Assembly (NCBI GenBank): GCA_951213105.1
Contig: OX578145.1
Span: 12,592,707 to 12,656,706, forward strand
DNA: 64,000 bases
DNA from: Amaurobius ferox
Lineage: Eukaryota; Arthropoda; Arachnida; Araneae; Amaurobiidae
Reading direction: 5' to 3'
The position numbers and the translations under genes were made by a program. Positions 32,769 to 44,526 of the stretch are shown here, piece after piece. The notes beneath the pieces are model-generated. The model ran no database searches, was not told the DNA's origin, and saw only the letters and a program-made list of their open reading frames with translations. The stretch's first letter is position 1. The number at the start of each line of letters is the position of its first letter.

Positions 32769-35700
32769 GATAATTGAATAATTTTTATTTTACTTGTATT
32801 ATATATACCTATACGGTGTTTCTTCTTAGAGTTACTTTGATTGGGAATGGACAAATAACCTTGCATTCCACAGGCATTACATTCTGAAATAGTTGAGTAT
32901 TTATTTATTAACCAGGCCACCCAAAGGTTGTAGAGCAGTTACAATAATATTTAAAACTATTAACGTATTTTATAATTTAAAATAAAAATTAATATTACCA
33001 GTTTTAAGTTAATTAAAAAATCTCAGCTAATATTTTTATCACATACAAAACGTAGGGATTCCTTAATATTTGGGGGTCCAGGTATACGGCCCCGGAGGCC
33101 CATTCGTTAATCAGGGACTGTTCATCACAGGGTTGGATTGGCCCACAAGGCTACAGGGTTTTTCCCGGTTGGCCGTCGTTTTTCGCGGACCGATGGACCG
33201 TCATTAAAAAAATAACCAAAATTTATAATATTCATTGAAAGGTATTCCCAATTCAATAAATTTGCCGTACATTCCCGATAGATCCCGTCGCCTGGAATTA
33301 TTTAATGAACATTTAGATAATGGGAATTTTTTTTAGTTGCTTTTTCTATTAAGCAAATTTGGTTCATCTATAAGGTCCAAATCGAAGAAGGGCCGTTTTC
33401 GACAGTATAAGCAAAGTAGGCAAACCGTGTTGAATGTTGCTTTCCTTCCGTGTTAAAAGTTCCTTTTTTATTATAAAAGTTAGGAGGGCCGTAGAATTTA
33501 CTTTTATAGAGAGGGGAGACAAGAGTTAAAGCAACTTGAGTCGAGGAAGGTGTTAACGAAAATAAAACTTCAAAGGATGCGGCAGTCTAGTTACAATTTT
33601 GTCACCAAATACAGCCAATTCTGTTTCATTTTTGTTTATAAAAATAACTGTTGAAATAAAAAGGCTAAACTTTATTCTATACAAACGGGCCATGATTATG
33701 GCCCAGGCAGTAAAAGGCATGGGTGTAAGGCCGGGCCTCCTAATCATAGAGAGCTCCAAAATCATTCTAAAAATTGTACCCTAAAATCTTAAAACTTGCT
33801 TTTTTTTTCAAGTCGTGGCATAAAGTGTTTGAAGGTCATTTTGCATAAAATAATGTTTACGGTTTATGCATCATTATGTTCTTCAAAATGTAATGTTGTT
33901 TAAGATAACTCGGACCTTCAAGTAAAGCAATGATCGTTTGTAAATGAATTTTATTATTGCTGAGAAAAAAGTCATTCTAAGAAGAATTTTACGTATTGCT
34001 AATACTATGTATAAAAATAATTTATAAATTGAACTAGTTTTTTTTTCGTTTTGTTTTTTACTTATAAAAGATGTGTACTCTTTTTAAAATTGGAATGTTC
34101 GCAGTTTACATTAATGCTCTTGTAATATATGTTTTTTTTTCTTTTAAATTTGCACCTGAAAAAGATGTGCACACCCAAATTCAGAAACTTATTTAATAAT
34201 TCATCTAAAGTGAAAGTTATATTGAGAAAACATTATTAAATGGGTAATTTACCTGCTTAGATTTCGAATGCTACTCTTTCTTGTAGCTGCTCTTTTGCAC
34301 GACACCAGTCACAAGCTGAAATGGAAGAACATTGCTATTCAATTCCCTACATCATGAATAACAAAATCTTTACTTTCTCATAGTATAAAGAAATTTTCTC
34401 AAAATGGTTTGAGCCAAGTTTCCCACAAGACCGGATCTGTACTTCCGGATCTAGGGTATCCTGATGAAGAATTCTAACCTTCCTTTTAATCACAGGAAGC
34501 CGTTTTCAGTCGTAGTCAATTTTTATTTTTACTGCTAAAATGGGCTGCTTACTGAAATCTAATGTATGTACTTTTGGCATTAAATCTCAACTCATCTGCT
34601 GGCCGCTGCAAAGGAGTTCATAAGACATTAAAGGAACATAGTAATAAATTAAAAAAAATCCATCTGCAAGGGTCGTATTCTCAAACCAAAAGTATCATTA
34701 GACTCGGAATAATGTCTAATATAAATAAATGTACATCGAATTTGCATAAGGGATTGTCTTCTCATTTTCTAGTCATTATAATATTTTTTATGCCAACAAT
34801 ATGCGAAATATACATTTGTGTGAGATTTCGACAGTAAATAAGGGAGATATATGGTAAAAACCATTGGTGTCTCTATATTTAAGATCTCCATTTGTGCCAA
34901 ATCGCAGAACATGGCACAAAATTTCAGTTGTGCGGAATCAGTCGTATTTACGAAAATTGGCCATCACCGCTTGACTTCCATTAGTTTGCCCAAAGCACGA
35001 TTTTTTTTTTTATATTCCCGTGCTAGCACCGCCTCTGTCTCCTGGGGCAAAGCGAGGGCGAGTTCTCGGGGAATCACAGCTCCTAGACAAAAAGCTATTA
35101 TCATCATAATTGCTCCTCCAAGCCCCTAGACTAGTCATAAATAATGTCATAAAAATGTCCTACAAGATTGTCTTTTCTAGACTAGCTGGTGCCTCATTTT
35201 ACGTCCTGCCTATTCCCTTTAAAAAACATTTGAATTCCATGTCGCAGTACTAAAATCTGATGGCTATGTACAGAAACCTGATATTTTTTTGTTCAAATGT
35301 GATTCAGTGATCCACCTGACTTTTAGGAAGGTGACTAAATCACACTTATTAAAGCGACTTAAAATAAATTGATATAAAAGTGTATTTTAAGATTTTTCTG
35401 AAGGTTTAAAATATTACATAATATTTACATTTATGTTGAATTTCCTTTTAGAGCAATATGAAAACACTTTTAAAAGGACGATAAAGGAAAATATAGAAAT
35501 TAAGAAAAATTACTTGCTGTGTATCAAGACAATATCTTTCATATGTATTGTAGCAACATGTTTCTTCAATCTGTGAATTTTTTTCTTTTTCTTTTTTCTA
35601 TTTTAGAAAAAATTTGCTTAAACTGTCATCTGTAAAGAACTGTAATGCATTTAATCTTCGATTAGACACAGTATCTAAAGATTAAATAAATGTATTAACC

Positions 35701-35929
35701 AGTTACAACAACAAAAGAAAAAAAGTCTTCTTTGCCAGAATAAATAATAAAGGTCGTCATGATGAAAATAAAATGCTATATTTTTGTTTCAGAAATCTTC
35801 TATTCACTGATATTCTTATTATTTAATTCGAATGCTATTTGAGTTTAATTGATGAAGTAGCTCATATAGTTTCCGAAACCGGTCACTTCCTTTATATTTT
35901 GTAATATCCTTCTTAATTCCGCATCTATA
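32769..35929. other. No gene recognised; possible DNA-transposon ends
   Basis: Mostly AT-rich. 33,130-33,200 has CAGGGTTGGATTGGCCCA and TTTTCCCGGTTGGCC, and 33,690-33,760 has GGGCCATGATTATGGCCCAG and GGCCGGGCC, wording that resembles ends of non-autonomous DNA transposons. No TIR pair could be closed. ORFs at 33,553-33,784, 34,562-34,837 and 34,851-35,129 lack recognisable motifs. Confidence 0.3.
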
Positions 35930-36377
35930 TTCTGCCTCAACGCAATTAAAATATTTTAGAGTTTAAATGGTTATCCAACTTTAATTATTTCTTCAACAAA
36001 TCCTAATTTTACTAGATGCAGAATGTAAGGCAGTGATTGTAATTGTAAGATGAGTTGCATAAGAATTGCTGAATTTCTTTCACGCAAAATTATTTAACTC
36101 TGGAGTCAGGAATAAAAGTATATGAATGAAATATTCACAGCTTTTACATAAAGAGCCAGACGATTTATATTTCGATGACGTCATTTGAATAAAGTTAATT
36201 ATTTTCGATGAAGTTTAAAGTTTTTAAATATAATAAATTATTGTAGTACTCTGATAATTTAAAATATATTAGCGGTGAATGTATCGCATTTTAGATATCT
36301 TAAAATAAAATTGCATTTCAGTTGGAAAGTATTTCATAATCAATGCTTTATGCATGATTAATCTTTCTTGTTAACAC
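35930..36377 (+). mobile_element. Helentron-like family 1, copy c (5'-truncated)
   Basis: Only the 3' half is present. It ends with TTGGAAAGTATTTCATAATC, the hairpin AATCAATGC, TTTAT, GCATGATT, and the tail TCTTTCTTGTT. Confidence 0.6.
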
Positions 36378-36584
36378 ACTGCATTGGTTGTTTTAGTTTT
36401 ATTAACAAGAGGTCTAGGGAAAATACTGTTTAAGTTCTTTTTCAAAGAATGCAAATTTCATAATGTTGTGTTCAATAATTTTTATTCAATGAATGTATCT
36501 AATCACTCATGTCATTTTGATTCACTCTGTAGTTTCCCATTTTTACATGTAATGTATCTCTTTCCATGTATTACGGGGAAAGCA

Positions 36585-36640
36585 AAAATCAGATGTTGGC
36601 AGCACATGACTTTCTCTACAGACTCAAATTTACTTTTTAC
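36585..36640 (-). mobile_element. 3' end fragment of family 2/3 Helentron-like element
   Basis: AATCAGATGTTGGCAGCACA followed by TGACTTTC is the minus-strand 3' hairpin and subterminal repeat seen at 20,086 and 43,228. The rest of the element is absent. Confidence 0.45.
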
Positions 36641-36740
36641 TTTTATTTATTTCACTAGCCGCCTTCGGCGACCAGCCTGTTCGCTACCCTTGAAAATTCT
36701 GACCGTGGCAAACTCGCTGACGCGACCTATCAGAAAGGGG

Positions 36741-36984
36741 TAAGGTAACTATTTGGACGGCCAGGAAGTGCCACCCAATTTAGACCGGAACCCAGTGGGG
36801 GAGGCATCCACAGGGACGGTACCCTCCTTCCCCTACAACCAACCTCTCGGAAGGACATACGGACCCACATGTTTAACGCGATCGTACTCCGTGTGAACAC
36901 GGCTGCAGTTTTGGCAGTGGCTGGAATCGAACCCGGGCCTACCGAGTGCAATTCCCGCGCGCTAACCACTGGGCTAACGTGCCC
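36741..36984 (-). mobile_element. tRNA-derived SINE, copy 2
   Basis: Minus-oriented. The B box appears as GGAATCGAACCCGGGCC on the plus strand near 36,925, and the head ends GGGCTAACGTGCCC. The 3' tail beyond GGACGGCC is missing. Confidence 0.8.
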
Positions 36985-37012
36985 TCCGCGACAATCTACA
37001 TAACTTTCCTTT

Positions 37013-37209
37013 TATCCACCCAATTTAGACCGGAACCCGGCGGGGGAGGCATCCACAGGGATCGCACCCTTCTTCCCCTACCACCAACCTCTCGGAAGGA
37101 CTTACGGACCCACATGTATAACGTGATCAAACTCCGCGTGAACACGGAGTAGTTTTGACAGTGGCGGGAATCGAACCCGGGCCTACCGAGTGCAATTCCC
37201 GTGCGCTAA
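37013..37209 (-). mobile_element. tRNA-derived SINE, copy 3 (truncated both ends)
   Basis: Second minus copy about 30 bp beyond copy 2, covering the body and the B box (near 37,166-37,182), cut in the A-box region. Both copies are diverged from the 31,646 element. Confidence 0.75.
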
Positions 37210-37299
37210 TTTAAATTTTATAATGACCATATGCTAAGCTCTTAATTCCATCATCCTCATTCCATCGTTCCATCATTTAAAATATCCATAATAATTACA

Positions 37300-38154
37300 C
37301 TGTCTCTCTGTATGTCCGTTCGCACGATAACTGCCGTAAAAATGACTTTATCAAAATGAAATTCTAGTATGTTGTTCAGGCGGTCTGTAGAACATATGGA
37401 AATGTAAGCGAATTTAAAATTCAGAATTTGCTTAGAAACTTTTAGGAAATATTCAAATTATCCCATGAAAAATATAAAAAAAAAAATTCTGCAAAATATG
37501 TTCTGTAGTTTTTTAAATAAAAATTAATAATTGCACCCATATTATATGAAAAGATCACGTGACCCACTTCAAAATAAAATATGGCATTCATCTTGTGTCA
37601 AAATCGTGATTTTTAAAGTTCTTTTTAATTTATATTTAGTGTTGCATCCGTCCTAAAACCGCTTTATTTTCGATTTTTTTTCTGTGCAGCTATATATTGC
37701 ATCAACGCAATTACAATATTTCGGAGTTTAAAGAATCATCAATCTTTGATGATTTCTACTACGAAGTCTAACTTTCACGTATGGAGAATGTAAACACATC
37801 AAGCTGTAAGATGAGTTATATAAAAATTGCTGAATTTCTTTAACGCAAAATTATTGAGCTCTGGAGTCTGCAATATAGCTGATATGAACATTCCTTGATT
37901 TTACATACAGAGAAGCAGACGATTCCATGTTATTGCTTTTTTATGAAGTTTTAATTTTTTTTTTTTTTTATGGAGTTAGAAAGTAATTTTACCGCCATGG
38001 TTTTCCTTTTTTAAGTAAAATAAATTATTGTAGTATTGTGATAATTTTTAAAATATCGCCGCTGAATATATCGCATTTTAGAGATGTTTAAATAAAATTG
38101 CATTGTAGTTGGAAAGTGTTTCATCATCAATGCTTTATGCATGATTGATATTTC
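37300..38154 (+). mobile_element. Helentron-like family 1, copy d
   Basis: Starts just inside the (GTCT)n region (CTGTCTCTCTGTATGTCCG), carries the family body with some internal loss, and ends at TTGGAAAGTGTTTCATCATC, the hairpin, and GATATTTCTTGTT. Confidence 0.6.
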
Positions 38155-38159
38155 TTGTT

Positions 38160-38757
38160 TAATTCAATTTTCGTTTTCATTTGGCGACCGGACGTATTGG
38201 CGACCGGACGTATTTCTAAAGGCAATGTTGCAAAATAATGCAAAAAAACCTCTAATATCTCAAGAAGAGTTAGTTTAGACCTAGTTTAGACTCCTAGTTT
38301 AGACTCCTAGTTAGTTTAGACTCCTAGTTTAGACCTAGTTATGGAGTTGATCGTATTCTTTTCATCGTAAAAAAGTACGTATGACACACGCATTTAATGG
38401 ACACATTTGATCATGCGTAGTATTTCATTTTAGATTTTAACTATTCGCGTAAAAAGGCAGGTTTTTTTATTTCCAGAATCGTACCAAATCCAATTAGCAC
38501 CAAAGTCACCCACAAGTGACTTACCTACTAAATTTTATGAAATTTTGACTAGCTTTTGAGTTAGAGTGGATGCATACATTGCAAAGACAGGCACACAAAC
38601 ACACTGACTGACACAATCATACACACAAACGTCATGCACTAAAAATATCTTCTTCGTGTTCTAGAGTGCTCGAAACAATGTCGAAAACTCGAGTTGCTAT
38701 TTTCGACACGATTCCAATACTTACCTTATATATATTACCGTGCATTGTGTAGGGAAA
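38160..38757 (-). mobile_element. Helentron-like family 3, copy a
   Basis: Related to 43,225-44,060 and, more distantly, to family 2 through TTTTATGAAATT, AGAGTGGATG, an (AC)-rich core and TTTTCGACACGATTCCAATA. The right end ACTTACCTTATATA resembles the family 2 subterminal repeat. A short TTAGTTTAGAC/CCTAG minisatellite lies at 38,268-38,340. Confidence 0.45.
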
Positions 38758-39329
38758 GAAAAAGGCTAACCGTTGTGCAGCTCAAAAAATAAAAATTAAT
38801 AAAATAAATAAATTGATAAATAAATTCCCACACCAAAATACATGACCAAAGACTAACAACCTTTTTTAACTTCCTTAATAGTACTGTGCAAAGATCCTCA
38901 AACTCAGAAAGAATTGCAATAGCTCACACAAAGCGTTTTCAAAAGCATTAATGCATATTCTTTTGTATTTCTATTGTGTTCCTCCAAGAATTTCTTTACT
39001 GTTCGCATTCCAATAATTTCATATTACAGTGATATTATTTCCGAATTTACAGCTATAATTTAGCGTGTGATGCTATTATTTCCATTATTTGTGATGGCTT
39101 TTGCATAATTGTCCTAAGGGCTTCTCTGCATTCACAGTATGGTGCATTGTGTTTAACATCAGAAATGCCATTTGAATTCGTATCACAATTGTATTTGCGT
39201 ATTATAAATAGTGAAGAAAATCACATTAATCGCACTGAAATGACGAGACTTCCTCAATAACTGTAATTTTTTCTGTTAAGTGATCTGAGCTTAAATTTAA
39301 CTCTACTAGCTATGGTGATGCAAATAGCG
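38758..39329. other. No feature recognised
   Basis: AT-rich, with no motif-bearing ORF. Confidence 0.4.
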
Positions 39330-39920
39330 GTCACTTTTTCTAGCAATCACCGTTTTAGCAGTCACAATTTCTTTAGCAGTCACTGTTTTTAGCAGTCACT
39401 GTTTTAGCAGTCATTGTTTTCAGCAGTCACAATATGTTTAACAATCACTGTTTTCAGCAGTCACAATTTATTTAGTAATCACAATTTGTTTAGCAATCAC
39501 TGTTTTCAGCAGTCACAATTTATTTAGTAATCACAATTTGTTTGTCAATCACTGTTTTCAACAGTCACAATTTATTTCGTAATCGCAATTTGTTTAGCAG
39601 CCACTGTTTTCAGCAGTCACAATTTATTTAGTAATCAAAATTTGTTTAGCAATCACTGTTTTCAGCAGTCACAATTTATTTAGTAATCACAATTTGTTTA
39701 GCAATCACTGTTTTCAGCAGTCACAATTTATTTAGTAATCACAATTTGTTTAGCAATCACTGTTTTCAGCAGTCACAATTTATTTAGTAATCACAATTTG
39801 TTTGGCAATCACTGTTTTCAACAGTCACAATTTATTTAGCAATCGCAATTTGTTTAGCAGTCACTGTTTTCAGCCGTCACTGTTTCAACAGTCACTGTTT
39901 TAGCAGTCGCTGTTTTTAGC
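39330..39920 (+). repeat. Minisatellite with 52-bp higher-order unit
   Basis: All subunits are 16-18 bp variants of TTTAGCARTCAC. In the core (about 39,430-39,850) they are organised as a repeating trio: TGTTTTCAGCAGTCAC, AATTTATTTAGTAATCAC, AATTTGTTTAGCAATCAC, giving a 52-bp unit present about eight times. The edges contain only simpler 15-18-bp units. Confidence 0.9.
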
Positions 39921-39983
39921 AGTTTCGGCTAACGATAAACACATACATTGTTGAAATTGTATCGATAGAAACGAAAAGACTTA

Positions 39984-40688
39984 TGCATGGTCGTAGCCAG
40001 AGGCGAAATTCAAGAGGGGCTGAAATGAAATTCAAGGGAGACTCCACAGTCTTGATGGAGGGGCTCACCCTAAACACAGTTAATCATTAGCATTTATTAA
40101 CCAGAATAGTTACTATTATATATTTTAATCCATATAAATTATTAACAAATCATTGCATATTTATATTTGTAATCTAAGAGTTAATTAAGAAAATCCATAT
40201 AGCTATCAATATTATAATATGTAATATTTACGATGGGTTTTAATATAAACATTAACTTGTAGTAGCAAAGCTTTTAATTAATCAAAAACAAATCTGAAGG
40301 TCAATGTAAGTTAACGCTTGATATTAACTGTTAACTGCCTATCAGTTAATTTTCACACTAATAATGTAAAACAGTGAACCCCGCAATAATACAAAAGTAT
40401 GCAAATACTATTGCCTTTATTTTTAAAATTTTTAAATATTTTAAAATTAATTATATAAATACATTGATCATCAGTATAACCATAAATTCATCTAAATTAA
40501 AAAATCTTTAAAGCGAAGTAATTTATAAAAAAATCTCGTAAATAATTTTTTTATGCAAAATTTGGATGACATATTGGTTGAAATTTCATATCACTACTAA
40601 AATGTTAATAATTTTATTAGGGGGGGGGGCTGAATATACCACTTGGGGAGGGGGGTAGCCCCCTCTGGCCCATGCCTGGCTCCGGGAC
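39984..40688. mobile_element. Dispersed about 0.7-kb element, copy 2
   Basis: Partner of 12,356-13,013. Ends CGTAGCCAG at the left and CATGCCTGGCTCCG at the right, forming imperfect inverted ends. It has the same G run followed by GGGCTGAATATACC near the right end. Confidence 0.55.
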
Positions 40689-41249
40689 TATATACGTGAC
40701 TACTATGCAGGTGCATAGGCGTTGCACAGATACACGCGAGCAAGTCACAGGTAATTGCAGACAACACGATTGCTTACATCAGACTAATGAAGCTGGTTAC
40801 TATCTGGTAGCCCTCATTGGCTAAAGGAGCGTTTCGCACCAAAACAACATTTAATTAACTGCTCTTTCATTCAATCATTTATCTTTTGGAGGCGAATAAT
40901 ATCTATGCTTGGGGTTTCTGTGTGGTACGAAAGATGCAAACAATTTAAACCCTTATACCTCAGAACCTAATAGATAAAAATGTAAATATATATTTTTTTT
41001 TTTTTGTCGAAATAGAGTCTAAATAATGAATACATAAAAATAATGTCAATACTTTAATGTTTTGAACTTTTTTTTTTCAAAAAAACTTTGAAAAACATCT
41101 GTTCAAGCAAGCGGGGTTTTTTTTTTTTCTCATTCGGTGTATTTTCAAAATTATAACAAATAGCTATAAATAGTAAGCGTTAAAAATATGCGTTAGGAAA
41201 TTTAGTTTTAAAATTAATATTTATTAAAAAAAAAAAAAATACAAAAATT
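40689..41249. other. No feature recognised
   Basis: AT-rich with several T and A homopolymers. No coding motif seen. Confidence 0.4.
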
Positions 41250-42366
41250 GAAAAAATGAAATACATTGAACCCTATGGGACCTGTTTTTTCAAACATTTT
41301 TTAAAATTCACAAATTCCTTCGAAAATTTTAGAAAATATTCAAATTATCCCATAAAATATATTAAAAAAAATTCAGCAAAATATATTCAGTAGTTTTTTA
41401 AATAAAAATTAAAATAATAATTACACCCTTTATATGGAGAGTTCACGTGACCATTATATGAAGAGATCACGTGACACACTTCGAAATAAAATGTGGCATC
41501 CATCTTGTGTCAAAATCATGATTTTTAAAGTTCTTTTTAATTCATATTGAGTGTTGTATCCGCCCAAAAATCGCTTTATTTTTGCTTAAATTTTGTGCAT
41601 CTACATACTGAAACAACGCAATTACAATATATTTCAGTTTAAATGATCATCAAACTTTGATTATTTCTACAACGAAGCCTAATTTTCACTTATGGAAAAT
41701 GTAAATACCAAAAGATGTAGAATGATATATATATATAAGAATAGCTGCATTTCTTTAACGCAAAATTATTTAGCTCATGGAGGCTGCAATATAGCTGATA
41801 TGAGTGACGCATTCATTGATTTTACAGCAGACGATTTTGTCGATGAAGTTTTAAGCATTTAAAGTTAAATTAAAGTTTTAAGCATGAAGTTAAATTACGT
41901 GTACCTCCATAGTTTTAAATTTTTAAATAAAATAAATTATTATAGTATTTTGATGATGAATGAAAAGAATTTAAAAAATTTGTGAATGAAATGCTGCTTT
42001 TATATAGAGGCGATTAATCTTTCGATAACGTCATTTGAATAAAGTTCGTTTGTTTTCGATGAAGTTTTGAAATATAATAAATTATTATAGTATTATGATA
42101 ATTTTCGAAATATTACCGGGGAATGTATCACATTTTAGAGATGTTTCAACCAGACAATTTATATCAATGCCGTCATTTGAATGAAGTTCTTTTTTTTTTT
42201 TTGATGAAGTTTTAAGTTTTCAAATATAATAAATTAATATAATATTGTGACAATTTTTAAAATATTACCGGGGAATGTACCGCATTTTAGAGATGTTTAT
42301 ATAAAATAGCATAGAAGTTGGAAAGTGTTTCATAATCAATGTTTTCTGCATGATTGATCTTTCTTG
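41250..42366 (+). mobile_element. Helentron-like family 1, copy e (5'-truncated)
   Basis: Begins inside the family at AATGAAATACATTGAACCC and runs to TTGGAAAGTGTTTCATAATC, the hairpin and TCTTTCTTGTT at about 42,366. Confidence 0.65.
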
Positions 42367-42446
42367 TTATTATTAAACTCTGGATACATACCTCGAATGC
42401 CTGAGCTGTTAGAGCCTTCGTATATATGCTCAATTAGATATCCATT

Positions 42447-43224
42447 TTTAACACTTTACAACATAGTTGAAAAGTGTTTATGACTTTGTTCATTCTGTCT
42501 GTCTGTCTGTCTGTCTGTCCGTTAGCACGATACCTGCCGTAAAAATGACTTTATCAAAATGAAATTTTAGTATGTTTTTCAGACGGTCTGTGGGACCTAT
42601 GGGAATATAAATAAATAATATCACCCAATTAGTTTTCTATTGAATCCGGGTTGAAAAAATGAAATACATTGAACCCTATGGGACCTAATTTTTCAAACAT
42701 TTTTTAAGCAAATTTAAAATTCACAAATTGCTTCGAAATTTTTAGAAAATATTCATATTATCCTATAAAAAATATAAAAAAAATTTCAGTAAAATATATT
42801 ATTTAGTTTTTTAATTAAAAATTATTTAATATAGGGAAAAAAAACAAATTCAATTAAATTCTGACTTTTGGGATATCCTCCAGAAAGAAAAATGAGATAT
42901 ATTATATAATAAATATCTTTCCAAGAGATTAATCATTTTGTATATGAGACAGGCTTCACATTTTAAAATAAATTTGGTAGATAACAATTTTCAAAATTTT
43001 TTTTAATTTTATATAATTCATCGTGATATACGTACTTATTTGATGGCATTTTTAGTGCACTTTCCTACGTCCTAGAGAGTTAAAATTTGGTACACAGCTT
43101 AAATTTGTTGAACATTTTATTCGACAAAAATTTGGTGGATCTTATGTATAGATCATACATTTTTTTCGAAATGGCCTGCAAATAAACCCCGTTCACTTCT
43201 ATAAACCATTGTAATATTGTTAAA
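42447..43224 (+). mobile_element. Helentron-like family 1, copy f (chimeric)
   Basis: Intact 5' end AACACTTTACAAC followed by (GTCT)n. From about 42,830 it departs from the main family and instead matches 53,890-54,300 and the reverse of 63,340-63,520. It joins directly to the 3' end of a family 3 element at about 43,225, so this is a subfamily with a replaced interior or a recombinant. Confidence 0.55.
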
Positions 43225-44060
43225 AATTCTGATGTGGGCAGCAGCACATGTCTTTCCCTGCAGACTCATATTCGCGTTCTCTTTATTTCTTCAATAATAA
43301 TTGGAGTTTATCTGCACAAAATAACAGCCATAAGTATTTTAAATGACATTAAATTTGCACGTTAAACTTAAATTTGGTTCTCATTTGATAGCTGGACTTA
43401 TTGTCAAAGGTGGCGTAGCGAAAACGCGAAAAAACTAGAATATCTCAAGAACAGCTAGTCCTAGAGTAATGGGGTTAGTCTTATTCTTTTTGTTGTCAAA
43501 AATCACATATATAATAGGAATTTAATTGATATAATTGAGCACACGTAGTCTTTTATTTTTATATTTAACGATTTTTGGGGGCCATTTCGCAAAAATAACC
43601 CGTTCCTTTTTCCCGAATTGTACTAGAATAACCTACAAATGATTTATATACCAAATTTTGTTAAATTTGGTATATAAATGACTTGTAGGTTATTGAAATA
43701 TTATACACCAAATTTTGTTAAATTTGTTCCATTAGTTTTTTAGCTAGAGTGGATAAAGGCAATTTCTGCCGGTCATTTAGCAAAGAAAGCAGATTCTTTT
43801 ATTACGAATCGTACTATAATCTAATGAACATCAGGATTTCCCACAAATAACATGCCTACCAAATTTTATGAAATTCGGTCCATTCGTTCTTCAATTAGAG
43901 TGGATGTAATATCCTCACAGACACACAGAAACATACACAGATACACCCTTACACACACAGACGTCTTCCTAAAAATAGTTTTTTCGTGTTCTAGAAGTCC
44001 CAAAACGTGTAGATCCTTCGAAAATTCGAGTTCCGATCTTCGGAACGATTCCAATACTTT
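43225..44060 (-). mobile_element. Helentron-like family 3, copy b
   Basis: The left end is the 3' hairpin and tail, CTGATGTGGGCAGCAGCACA. An (AC)-rich core lies near 43,915-43,965. The right end TTCCAATACTTTGAATAC is truncated. The two overlapping ORFs at 43,852-44,142 run through the AC-rich repeat and are not genes. Confidence 0.5.
43627..43694. repeat. Long hairpin, 32-bp arms, 4-nt loop
   Basis: Arms 43,627-43,658 and 43,663-43,694 are reverse complements at 30 of 32 positions. It lies inside family 3 and is not seen in the related copy at 38,160. Confidence 0.85.
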
Positions 44061-44139
44061 GAATACATACACACACACATATTATCAGTGTATCTGTGTA
44101 TTATGTGTGTATCTAAATTCCATGCCTATGCAATTACAA

Positions 44140-44526
44140 TAGTTGTGATTTTAAATGATCTCTAAACTTGTATTATTTCTTCAACGAAGCCTAATTTTAA
44201 CTTATGCAGACTGCAAATATCTCAAGCGATTGTAAGGTGAGCTACATAAGAATTGCTGAATTTTTTTCACACAAAATTATTTAGCTCTGGAATCTGGAAT
44301 ACAAGTTATATGAATGAAATATTCATTGATTTTGCATTGAGAATCAGATGATTTATATTTCGACACAGTTTCAAATATTTAAGTATAATAAATTACTGTA
44401 GTACTGTGATAATGTAAAAGATATCACCACTGAATGTATCACATTTTAGAAATTTTTAAATGAAATTGCATTTCAGTTGGAAAGTGTTTCATAATCAATG
44501 CTTGTGCATGATTGATCTTTCTTGTT
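44140..44526 (+). mobile_element. Helentron-like family 1, copy g (5'-truncated)
   Basis: 3' part only, ending TTGGAAAGTGTTTCATAATC plus hairpin and TCTTTCTTGTT at 44,526. The next full copy begins at the following base. Confidence 0.6.

Noticed and set aside
39330..39920. CRISPR-like array
   Set aside because: Units are contiguous with no unique spacers, and the genome is eukaryotic; it is a minisatellite.
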